Assembly: GCA_030432795.1 (NCBI GenBank)
Contig: JAUILW010000157.1
Coordinates: 1 to 7,251, forward strand
Length of the DNA stretch: 7,251 nt
Source: Gammaproteobacteria bacterium
GTDB lineage: Bacteria > Pseudomonadota > Gammaproteobacteria > Pseudomonadales > Azotimanducaceae
Direction: 5' to 3'
The notes beneath the pieces were generated by a model, which was not told the DNA's origin, made no database searches, and was given only the letters and a program-made list of their open reading frames with translations. Shown here in pieces: positions 1 through 6,676 of this stretch. Positions within the stretch are counted from its first letter, which is position 1; the number at the start of each line of letters is the position of its first letter. The translations under genes were made by a program, and so were the position numbers.

Positions 1-11
1 GCACCCACATA

Positions 12-26
12 GCCTGCTTTGCAGGC
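12..26. repeat. Short perfect inverted repeat before the nuclease gene
   Basis: GCCTGC (12-17) and GCAGGC (21-26) are perfectly complementary around a TTT loop. The structure directly follows an in-frame TAG at 10-12, which may or may not end an upstream gene. No T-run follows on either strand, so it is not a convincing intrinsic terminator. It could be a weak hairpin just upstream of the TTG start at 43, or chance. Confidence 0.35.
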
Positions 27-42
27 AACATGCGGGCACCCA

Positions 43-1173
43 TTGAAGTTCATCCACACATCCGACTGGCAGCTCGGTATGACGCGCGCGTATCTGGCGA
101 GCGAGGCGTCGGCCCGTTTCAGCCAGGCACGTATCGATGCCATACGCACGCTCGGCGAGCTGGCGGTTGCGCACGAGGCGGCATTCATCGTCGTCGCGGG
201 GGATGTGTTCGAATCCAACCAGCTTTCCCGGGAGACCTTGCGTCGTGCGGCGGATGCGTTGCGCCGACTGCCGGTGCCCGTGTTCCTCCTGCCCGGCAAT
301 CACGACCCGCTGGACGGCAGCGCCATTCTCCGCGCGCCGGAGCTGGCGGACGCGGGGCAGGTCATCGTGCTGCAGGACATGCAACCAGTGGCGGTGCCGG
401 GCGTTCCGGGCGTGGAGGTGGTGGGCGCGCCGTGGACCTCGAAACGGCCTGGCGAAGATCTGTGCGCGCGGATGATAGACAGCCTTGAACCCGCGCGCGG
501 CACGCTGCGTGTGGCGGTGTGTCATGGCCAGGTGGACGTGCTGGAGCCGGATGCGGCCAAGCCGGAGACGATTGGGCTGGGCAAAGCCCAGGCAGCCGTA
601 GGCGACGGCAGGTTGCACTACCTGGCGCTGGGTGATCGACACTCGGTGACCAGCGTGGGTGACACCGCCAGGATCTGGTACTCGGGCGCGCCGGTGGCTA
701 CGGACTTCACGGAAGACGCGCCCAACCAGGCGTTGCTGGTCAGCCTCGACAGCGAAAGCTGCCACGTCGAGCCGCTTGTGGTTGGCGATTGGCAGTTTCT
801 GGCACCGCATTTCGAGATGAACAGTGCTGGCGATGTGCAGCACTTCGAGTCCTGGCTGCAGGCGGTGGAAGATCCGGTGCGCACGGTTGTTAAGGTGAGC
901 TTCGTGGGCAGTCTGAACCTTGCCGATGCGGCGCGTCTGGACGACGTGCTCGAGCGGTACGCCGAAAGTTTCGCGAGCCTCAGGCGGCGGCCGAGCCGCA
1001 CCAACCTCGCGGTGCTGCCTGATGCTCTGGACGAAGACGCGGCAGCGCTCTCGGGTTATGCACGGGCGACCTGGCAGGAGCTCCAGGCGGCGGCCCACGC
1101 AGGCGACGATGCAGCCGGCGATGCGCTCAAACTCCTGTATCGCTTAAGCCGCAGGGCGGCTGCGTCCACGTGA
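43..1173 (+). CDS. SbcD/YhaO-like metallophosphoesterase, DNA repair exonuclease family
   Basis: This is the probable nuclease subunit of a two-protein complex of the Mre11-Rad50 type, predicted to be a cytoplasmic metal-dependent phosphodiesterase acting on DNA. The product is 376 aa, similar to YhaO-type proteins (about 400 aa). Phosphoesterase motifs appear in order: HTSDWQLG (Asp8, Gln10), GDVFE (Asp54), GNHDP (Asn86, His87), CHGQ (His161) and LGDRHS (Asp198, His200). A C-terminal region of about 170 residues follows, presumably a capping and partner-binding part. Canonical Mre11/SbcD has DxH in motif I and GHxH in motif V; here they read DxQ and GDxH. From memory, similar motif variants occur in actinobacterial relatives paired with an ATPase. 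I chose TTG at 43 because homology begins at MKFIHTSD; another in-frame TTG lies at 19 and a TAG at 10-12 closes the frame. Neither start has a good Shine-Dalgarno. The gene overlaps the ATPase gene by 4 nt. The family is confident; nuclease activity is inferred. Confidence 0.88.
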   Translation: MKFIHTSDWQLGMTRAYLASEASARFSQARIDAIRTLGELAVAHEAAFIVVAGDVFESNQLSRETLRRAADALRRLPVPVFLLPGNHDPLDGSAILRAPELADAGQVIVLQDMQPVAVPGVPGVEVVGAPWTSKRPGEDLCARMIDSLEPARGTLRVAVCHGQVDVLEPDAAKPETIGLGKAQAAVGDGRLHYLALGDRHSVTSVGDTARIWYSGAPVATDFTEDAPNQALLVSLDSESCHVEPLVVGDWQFLAPHFEMNSAGDVQHFESWLQAVEDPVRTVVKVSFVGSLNLADAARLDDVLERYAESFASLRRRPSRTNLAVLPDALDEDAAALSGYARATWQELQAAAHAGDDAAGDALKLLYRLSRRAAAST

Positions 1174-3788
1174 AGATCACGCGTCTCAAGCTCGATAACT
1201 GGCGCGGCGTCGGCAGCCGGGAGCTCGTCTTCGGCGGTGGCGTGACGATACTCGAAGGTCCAAACGAGATCGGCAAGAGCAGCACCATCGAAGCGCTGCG
1301 CATGCTGATAGGGGAGCTCGATTCCTCGGCCAAACGGGAGGTCAAGGCCGTGCAGCCTGCCGGTCAGGATGTCGGCAGCTCGGTGGAGGCAGATATCGAG
1401 GCCGGTGACTATCGATTCACTTATGCCAAGACGTTCAATCGCGGTAAAGCCACCACACTGCACGTGCACGAGCCTGTCAGGGAGCAGCTGACCGGTCGCG
1501 ATGCCCACCAACGGGTGGATGCGTTGCTGGCGCAGACAGTGGATCTGGATCTTTGGCGCGCCTTGCTGGTGGATCAGGGTGAGAAGGTGCAGCTTGCGGA
1601 TCTGCGCGGCAGCGCGAGCCTGGCCACCGCGCTGGACGAAGCCGCTGGTGCAGGCCTCGCCGGAGATGACGACAGCAGTATCTTCGCGGCGGTTCAGGCG
1701 GAGTACGAGCGCTACTTCACGCTCAAGGCCGGCAAACGGCGGTTTGACGACGACGTGGAGCGGTTGCGCTCGGCAGATGCGGCCTGCGCCGAGGTAGAGG
1801 ATGCGCTGGCGGAGGTACAGGCCGATGTGGACGCGCAGGCGCGTCTGGCGCACAAGCGACGGGACGCTCGGGCGCGTATGCCTGAGCTGGAAGCGAGCTG
1901 CGTGCGATGGCAGGAACGGCAGGACGAGGCGCGGGGCGTCGAGCAGGCACTGCTGGCGGCGCGCACGGCGCAGCAGCAAGCGAGTGATGCTGCGCAGCAG
2001 TTGGCGGATGCCCTGTTCCTGCGTGGCGCACTGGTGAAAGAGGTAGACGGCTTACATCGCGAGGTGGCTGCCGCGGCGCAGGCGTTGGCGCCGGCGCAGA
2101 GCCAGCTTGCTGACATACAGACCAGGCTGGATGGCGCGCGCCAGGCACTTGCGCAGCTGCGCGGACAGCGCATCGACGAACACAAGGCGCTCACTGAGGC
2201 GCGGGATGACGCGCGGCATCTGCGCGCTCGACAACGGGCCGAGGCATTGCACGATCTGCTCGCCGAACTGCGCGCAACGGGTGCGGCCATCGAGCGACAT
2301 GCGGCGGAAGTAGCGTCCATTGTGGTGGATGCCGCAGGCTTCGATGCCTTGCGCCGCGCGGAGAATGCCGTGCAGGTGGCCGAAGGCCAACGGCAGCTGA
2401 TTGCCACGCGGCTGCAGATCACCGCCGAGCAGGATCAACGTATTGAACTGGCCGGCCAGGATCTGGAGCTTTCGCGCGGTGAGCAGGTGGAGCGGTACTT
2501 GGGCGAGGCTATACAACTGCGCCTGCCCGGCCTCCTGGATGTGCTGATCCAGCCGCCGCCGGATGCGGCGGTGGTGGCGCAGACATTGGCCGATGCGCAG
2601 GCCGAACGCGCCTCGAGCCTCAAAAGGCTCGGTGTGGCGAACATCGCCGAGGCGGCCGCAGAGCTGGAGCGCAAACACGCGGCGAACCGGGCGCTCGACA
2701 CGGCCAAGGAACAACGCCGCAAGCTGCTGGGCGACAGCACCGCTGAGGAGCTGGAGGAACAGCGCAAGCGGCTGGAGCAGGATGGCGCCGCCTACACGGC
2801 CAACCGTCCGTCCGACGCACCGCTGCCTGCAAGCGAAGCGGATGCGCTGAGTCGTGTTTCCGCATTGGAGCGCTCACTCGAGACGCTCAATGCGACGTTG
2901 CTGGCGGCTGAGCGCGAAGTTTCCCATCAGCAGGAAGCGCTGGACGCAGCCAAGGCGGACAACCGCCGGCAGGAAGATGAGCGGTTGCGATTGACCACGA
3001 CCCTCGACAGCCGTGTGGCGCAGTTGGAAGCGGCGCGTCAACGCCAGAGCGACGAGGCGCTCGAAGAGGCAGCCTCTGCCGCTGTGGTGCGTGCGCGCGA
3101 GGCGGAAGAACAGCATCGTCAGCTCGAGAGCCGCGCGGGTGCATTCGACGACGTTGCTCAGGGGCTCGAAAACGCGCGGGCCGCACTGGAGCGCGGACGA
3201 ACGGAGCTCACGTCGCTCGATCGGGAACTGGCCGTGCTCGACGACCGGCTGCGTCAGCGTCAGGCCGATGGCCGCTATGAAGCCCTGGAGGCGGCACAGC
3301 GCGAGCAGCAGGCGGCCCGTGATCACCTCACAGCGCTGCAGCAGCGCGCGGCGGCAGCCAAGCGGCTGTGGGACACGCTCAACCGGCACAGAAACGAAGC
3401 GCGCCTCGCCTACGTGCAGCCGCTGAAGGACGCGGTGGAGCGGCTGGGGCGGGTGGTGTACGGCGCCGATTTCGAGGTGCGCATCGGCGACGATTGGCAG
3501 GTGCAGACCCGCACGCTGGGCGGCACCACCCTGCCGTTCGACGCGCTCAGCGTCGGCGCGCGCGAGCAGCTTGGCATCCTGCTGCGCCTGGCAGCCGCGC
3601 AGATCGTCTCCCGCGGCGGCGGCGTGCCGCTAATCATCGATGATGCGCTTGGATTCTCCGATCCTGAGCGGCTGGCCACCATGGGCGCCGCCATTGCGGC
3701 TGCGGGTCGCACCTGCCAGATCATCATCCTCACCTGCAGCCCGGGCCGCTTTGCCCACGTGGGTAGCGCGCAGGTGATCCCGCTCTGA
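1170..3788 (+). CDS. SbcC/YhaN-like coiled-coil AAA/ABC-class ATPase
   Basis: This is the probable ATPase partner of the preceding phosphoesterase, forming a Rad50-Mre11-like complex in which ATP-driven head closure controls DNA access. The 872-aa protein has an N-terminal half-head with Walker A GPNEIGKSS (residues 30-38) and a likely Q-loop at LLVDQGE (about 132-138). A long Ala/Glu/Arg-rich coiled-coil region spans about 190-735. The C-terminal half-head has the ABC signature LSVGAREQL (793-801), Walker B PLIIDD (820-825) and the adjacent SDPERL D-loop region. The residue after the Walker B aspartate is Asp, not the usual Glu, as in some YhaN-type proteins. Only four cysteines are present and none form a CxxC hook. 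The coil is broken by LPGLLDV...PPPD at about 450-466, near its midpoint. The start is GTG, sharing bases with the upstream TGA, so translational coupling is likely. GC-rich codon use matches the neighbours. The call is secure at family level; the exact DNA substrate is unknown. Confidence 0.9.
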   Translation: MKITRLKLDNWRGVGSRELVFGGGVTILEGPNEIGKSSTIEALRMLIGELDSSAKREVKAVQPAGQDVGSSVEADIEAGDYRFTYAKTFNRGKATTLHVHEPVREQLTGRDAHQRVDALLAQTVDLDLWRALLVDQGEKVQLADLRGSASLATALDEAAGAGLAGDDDSSIFAAVQAEYERYFTLKAGKRRFDDDVERLRSADAACAEVEDALAEVQADVDAQARLAHKRRDARARMPELEASCVRWQERQDEARGVEQALLAARTAQQQASDAAQQLADALFLRGALVKEVDGLHREVAAAAQALAPAQSQLADIQTRLDGARQALAQLRGQRIDEHKALTEARDDARHLRARQRAEALHDLLAELRATGAAIERHAAEVASIVVDAAGFDALRRAENAVQVAEGQRQLIATRLQITAEQDQRIELAGQDLELSRGEQVERYLGEAIQLRLPGLLDVLIQPPPDAAVVAQTLADAQAERASSLKRLGVANIAEAAAELERKHAANRALDTAKEQRRKLLGDSTAEELEEQRKRLEQDGAAYTANRPSDAPLPASEADALSRVSALERSLETLNATLLAAEREVSHQQEALDAAKADNRRQEDERLRLTTTLDSRVAQLEAARQRQSDEALEEAASAAVVRAREAEEQHRQLESRAGAFDDVAQGLENARAALERGRTELTSLDRELAVLDDRLRQRQADGRYEALEAAQREQQAARDHLTALQQRAAAAKRLWDTLNRHRNEARLAYVQPLKDAVERLGRVVYGADFEVRIGDDWQVQTRTLGGTTLPFDALSVGAREQLGILLRLAAAQIVSRGGGVPLIIDDALGFSDPERLATMGAAIAAAGRTCQIIILTCSPGRFAHVGSAQVIPL

Positions 3789-3790
3789 TC

Positions 3791-3838
3791 AGCGCCGGTC
3801 TCAGCGCCTAAATTAGCGCTCAAGTCAGCGCTTGAATC
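3791..3838. repeat. Four tandem 12-bp repeats (AGCGCY-N4-TY)
   Basis: AGCGC occurs at 3791, 3803, 3815 and 3827, exactly 12 nt apart. The sixth base is always a pyrimidine and the eleventh always T. The remaining positions vary, so the units are degenerate. Copies three and four contain the palindrome AGCGCT and can pair with each other across CAAGTC (6-bp stem, 6-nt loop). Alternatively TCAAG (3820-3824) can pair with CTTGA (3831-3835). The fourth copy contains the -35 hexamer of the htpG promoter. The unit is four codons long, and the ATPase frame stays open through the array after its stop, up to TGA at 3867. Confidence 0.7.
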
Positions 3839-3859
3839 GACGCAGGTCCGCCCCCATAT
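3831..3859 (+). promoter_or_regulatory. Sigma-32 (RpoH) heat-shock promoter of htpG
   Basis: CTTGAA at 3831-3836 matches the sigma-32 -35 element, and CCCCATAT at 3852-3859 matches the -10 element CCCCATnT. The 15-nt gap is close to the 13-14 nt of E. coli groE and dnaK. Transcription should begin near 3866, giving a leader of roughly 40 nt before the htpG ATG. Position directly upstream of a classic heat-shock chaperone gene makes the call strong. The match is read from the sequence; use by RpoH is inferred. Confidence 0.87.
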
Positions 3860-3888
3860 GGCAACCTGAAACAGATTCGACCACCGGC

Positions 3889-3894
3889 AGGAGG
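3889..3894 (+). promoter_or_regulatory. Strong Shine-Dalgarno that fixes the htpG start
   Basis: AGGAGG ends 10 nt before ATG at 3905. An in-frame TTG at 3896 lies only 1 nt after the motif, too close to be used, so ATG 3905 is the start. It is the best ribosome binding site in the window. Confidence 0.85.
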
Positions 3895-3904
3895 ATTGTC
3901 CACG

Positions 3905-5800
3905 ATGGCGCAAGCCGCACCCGAAACCTTTGGATTCCAGACCGAAGCCAAGCAGCTGCTGAAGCTGATGATCCACTCGCTGTACTCCAGCCGCGAGATT
4001 TTCCTGCGTGAGCTCATCAGCAACGCCTCCGACGCCATCGACAAGCTGCGTTTCGAAGCCATCGAGCGGCCGGAGCTGATCGAGGGGGATGCCGACTACC
4101 ACATCGACATCACGTTCGATGCAGATGCCGGCACGCTGACCATCGCCGACAACGGTATCGGCATGACCCGCGATGAGGTGATAGCGAACCTGGGCACCAT
4201 TGCCCGCTCGGGCACGGCGGAGTTTCTGGAGCGGCTCACCGGCGATCAGAAGAAAGACTCGGCGCTCATCGGCCAGTTTGGTGTGGGCTTTTACAGCGCC
4301 TTCATCGTTGCCGACGAGGTGGAGGTGCGCACCCGAGGCGCGGGTACCGATGACGGTGTGTGCTGGCGTTCCCGCGGCGAAGACCAGTTCACCATTGAGT
4401 CGGCCTCCGATGTGCCGCGCGGTGCACAGGTGGTGCTGCATCTCAAGGATGACGCAAAGGAGTTCCTCGACGGCTATCGCCTGCGTGCGGTCGTGCGTCG
4501 CTATTCGGATCACATCGGCGTGCCGGTGCGCATGCTCGAAGAGCGGACCTCGAGCGATGACGATGCCGAGGCGCCAGAGCCGACAATGGAGGCGGTGAAC
4601 GAAGCCAAAGCGCTGTGGACCCGTTCACGATCGGATGTTACGGACGACGAGTACAAGGCCTTCTACAAGCACGTCAGCCACGACTTCGAGGAGCCGCTCT
4701 CCTGGAGCCACAACCGGGTGGAAGGCAAGCTCGAGTACACCTCGCTTCTGTACTTGCCGAAACGGGCGCCGTTCGACCTGTGGAATCGCGACGTGCCGCG
4801 GGGCCTGAAGCTCTACGTGCAGCGGGTCTTCATCATGGACGAAGCGGAGCAGTTTCTGCCGCTGTACCTGCGCTTCGTCAAAGGCGTGGTTGACTCCAAC
4901 GACCTGCCGCTTAACGTATCCCGCGAAATCCTGCAGCAGGATGAACGCGTCACCACCATCAAGAACGCCTTGACCAAACGCGTGCTGACCATGCTCAAGA
5001 GCATGGCTGACAAGGAGGCGGACGACTATCAGGCGTTCTGGGATGAGTTCGGCGAGGTGCTCAAAGAAGGCGCTGGAGAGGACTTCGCCAACCGGGAGGC
5101 GCTGCTTGGGCTGTTGCGCTTCGCTTCCACCCGCGGCGATGACAACACCAAGAACGTCGGTCTCGATGCTTATCTGGAACGCAAGGCCGAAGGCCAGGAC
5201 AAGATCTACTACGTGGTAGCCGAGTCCTGGGAACATGCCAGGAACTCGCCGCACATCGAAGTGCTCAAGGAGCAGGGCATCGAGGTACTGTTGCTTTTCG
5301 ATCGCATAGACGAGTGGCTGATGAGCGGCCTGGATCAGTACAAGGACGTGCAATTTCAGGACGCCATGCGCGCCGACATTGCGCTGCCTGGCAAAGACGA
5401 GGAGAGCACCGAAGGCGACAAGGCGGACGATGCGAACGAGGCGCTCACTGAGCGCATCAAGACCGTGCTCGGCGAGCGCGTGGAAGACGTGGTCGTCTCC
5501 AAGCGCCTGTCGCAGTCGCCGGCGTGCCTGGTGCTCGGCCAGTTTGCCATGGGCGCGCAGATGCGGCGCATCTTCGAGGCATCCGGGCAGGCGGTGCCGG
5601 AGTCGAAGCCGATCTTTGAGTACAACCCCACGCACCCGCTCATCCAGCGTCTGGACGCGGAGAGCGATGAGGACCGCTTCGAAGATCTTGCGCTGGTGCT
5701 GTTTGATCAGGCCGCACTGGCAGAGGGTGAGGCTCCGGCGGATGCGGCAGGCTACGTTAATCGGCTCAACCGCCTTCTGCTGGAGCTGATGGGCGGGTAG
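3905..5800 (+). CDS. htpG: Molecular chaperone HtpG (bacterial Hsp90)
   Basis: HtpG is the cytoplasmic ATP-dependent Hsp90 dimer that remodels and stabilises client proteins, working with DnaK. The 631-aa product is close to the E. coli length (624). The N-terminal GHKL ATPase domain shows the RELISNASDAIDKLR helix with catalytic Glu36 and Mg/ATP-contacting Asn40, DNGIGM (82-87, the adenine-binding Asp82) and the lid/phosphate loop GQFGVGFYSAF (123-133). The middle domain contains LPLNVSREILQQ with Arg340, corresponding to the catalytic arginine near 336 in E. coli, and the segment SPHIEVLKEQGIEVLLL. An acidic linker rich in Glu and Asp precedes the C-terminal dimerisation domain, which contains MRRIFEASG and YNPTHPLIQRL. 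No key residue is missing. Control is from the sigma-32 promoter upstream. The next gene begins 9 nt after the stop, suggesting co-transcription. Confidence 0.98.
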   Translation: MAQAAPETFGFQTEAKQLLKLMIHSLYSSREIFLRELISNASDAIDKLRFEAIERPELIEGDADYHIDITFDADAGTLTIADNGIGMTRDEVIANLGTIARSGTAEFLERLTGDQKKDSALIGQFGVGFYSAFIVADEVEVRTRGAGTDDGVCWRSRGEDQFTIESASDVPRGAQVVLHLKDDAKEFLDGYRLRAVVRRYSDHIGVPVRMLEERTSSDDDAEAPEPTMEAVNEAKALWTRSRSDVTDDEYKAFYKHVSHDFEEPLSWSHNRVEGKLEYTSLLYLPKRAPFDLWNRDVPRGLKLYVQRVFIMDEAEQFLPLYLRFVKGVVDSNDLPLNVSREILQQDERVTTIKNALTKRVLTMLKSMADKEADDYQAFWDEFGEVLKEGAGEDFANREALLGLLRFASTRGDDNTKNVGLDAYLERKAEGQDKIYYVVAESWEHARNSPHIEVLKEQGIEVLLLFDRIDEWLMSGLDQYKDVQFQDAMRADIALPGKDEESTEGDKADDANEALTERIKTVLGERVEDVVVSKRLSQSPACLVLGQFAMGAQMRRIFEASGQAVPESKPIFEYNPTHPLIQRLDAESDEDRFEDLALVLFDQAALAEGEAPADAAGYVNRLNRLLLELMGG

Positions 5801-5802
5801 GA
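5799..5802 (+). promoter_or_regulatory. Shine-Dalgarno of the DUF4892 gene, overlapping the htpG stop
   Basis: AGGA lies 7 nt before ATG 5810 and shares bases with the htpG TAG codon (5798-5800), a layout that favours translational coupling. GGGCG (5791-5795) and CGCCC (5804-5808) flank it and could form a 5-bp stem that hides it until ribosomes finishing htpG open it. The second part is speculative. Confidence 0.5.
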
Positions 5803-5809
5803 TCGCCCT

Positions 5810-6676
5810 ATGAGAATAATCACTTTGTTGCTGCTTGGGGCATTTGCTTCCGCGCATGCAGATCCGCTGGCGTTTCCGCCGTATCCGCGTGCTGAGGTTG
5901 TCGAGCGTGCCGAGGACGTCGCAGCGCGGGAATACACCTTTGCGATGGCGCCGGTGGAGAAGATCCGCCGTGAGCTGAAGATCGAAAATGTGGTGAAGGT
6001 GTTGGCGAAGCGGCGTTCGGTGACGCATCTGCTGCCAGATGGCACGAGCCTCGAGGCAGCCATCGGGCATTATGATGCGCTGCTGGCCTCGGCCAATGTG
6101 CGGTTCCGCTGTCGTGGTCGGGATTGCGGCGGCAGCAGTCAGTGGGCCAACCAGATCTTCGGTGTGTCCCTGCTCTACGGGCCGGATGCCAACCAGTTCT
6201 ATCTGGCAGGGGAGCAGGCGGGCGAGCTGGTGTCGGTGTATGTGGTGCAACGCGGCAACCGGCGCATCTACGCCCATCTGGTGGTGCTCACACCGGATGA
6301 AGCCGTGGCGGTTACCCCGAACCAGCGGCTGGTGCAGGCGCTCACCGGCACGGGCCATGTGGTGGTGCGGGGTATCGTGCCTGCACGAAACGGCGAGCTC
6401 AGCACGGCGGACCTGCGTCGCTTGAGTGATATCGGCGCGGCCCTTCAGCCTGTACGCAACAACGCCATCTATGTGGTGTGCCACCTGTACGCACCCGGCG
6501 ACATAGACGCGCTGCTCGCCCGTGCTCAGACCTGTGCGGAAACCGCAGCGTTGGCGCTGGCAGAGCGAACCGATGCGAAGTTTCTGCCATTTGCCGCAGG
6601 TCCGATGCTGCCGCGGGAAGCGGAGAACCACTCGCGCATCGAGCTGGTGTTACCGCACCGGCAAGAACGTGACTGA
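5810..6676 (+). CDS. Secreted DUF4892 family protein, probably periplasmic
   Basis: The 288-aa product starts with a typical Sec signal peptide: a basic N-terminus, LLLLG core and AHA cleavage site before Asp18. The mature protein should therefore be periplasmic or envelope-associated; there is no lipobox and no further membrane segment. The central region carries the features I associate with DUF4892: CRGRDCGGSSQWAN (101-114), LLYGPDANQFYL (121-132) and QRGNRRIYAH (148-156). The segment after about 185 resembles a degenerate OmpA-like domain, with IYVVCHLYAPGD (220-231) where OmpA has its GHTD motif, and SRIELVLP (275-282) where OmpA has NRRVEI-type sequence. Mature cysteines are Cys101, Cys106, Cys224 and Cys242, an even number that could form disulfides. 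No biochemical function is known to me. It follows htpG by 9 nt and overlaps prmB by 8 nt, so it probably belongs to the same transcript. Confidence 0.85.
   Translation: MRIITLLLLGAFASAHADPLAFPPYPRAEVVERAEDVAAREYTFAMAPVEKIRRELKIENVVKVLAKRRSVTHLLPDGTSLEAAIGHYDALLASANVRFRCRGRDCGGSSQWANQIFGVSLLYGPDANQFYLAGEQAGELVSVYVVQRGNRRIYAHLVVLTPDEAVAVTPNQRLVQALTGTGHVVVRGIVPARNGELSTADLRRLSDIGAALQPVRNNAIYVVCHLYAPGDIDALLARAQTCAETAALALAERTDAKFLPFAAGPMLPREAENHSRIELVLPHRQERD

Noticed and set aside
1565..1572. Chi-like octamer GCTGGTGG inside the ATPase gene
   Set aside because: A single occurrence in GC-rich coding DNA encoding Leu-Val-Asp is expected by chance, and Chi specificity in this organism is unknown.
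1056..1979. - strand frame of 307 codons opposite the nuclease/ATPase junction
   Set aside because: The opposite strand encodes the Walker A region of a clear ATPase; the antisense product has no family features.
3815..3837. Intrinsic terminator for the ATPase gene formed by the AGCGCT repeats
   Set aside because: The stem is only 6 bp and the following bases lack a T-run; it may slow transcription but is not a convincing terminator.
3813..3839. Possible CIRCE element (HrcA operator), since TTAGCGCTC resembles the left half-site TTAGCACTC
   Set aside because: After the 9-nt spacer the right half-site does not match GAGTGCTAA, so the inverted repeat needed for HrcA is absent.
3865..3894. RNA thermometer in the htpG leader, CCTG (3865-3868) pairing with CAGG (3888-3891)
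   Set aside because: Only 4 bp, and the expected transcript start near 3866 would remove part of it; the sigma-32 promoter already explains heat control.
3410..4513. Long - strand frame (367 codons) across the ATPase end, intergenic region and htpG start
   Set aside because: It runs opposite conserved coding sequence and the htpG promoter, with no recognisable motif; a codon-bias shadow.
43..5800. A defence system combining the nuclease, ATPase and HtpG
   Set aside because: htpG has its own heat-shock promoter and fully normal sequence, so adjacency alone does not support a shared function.
4625..6631. Very long open frame (668 codons) on the - strand across htpG and the DUF4892 gene
   Set aside because: It is antisense to two well-identified genes, its translation shows no recognisable domain, and long antisense frames are expected in GC-rich coding DNA.
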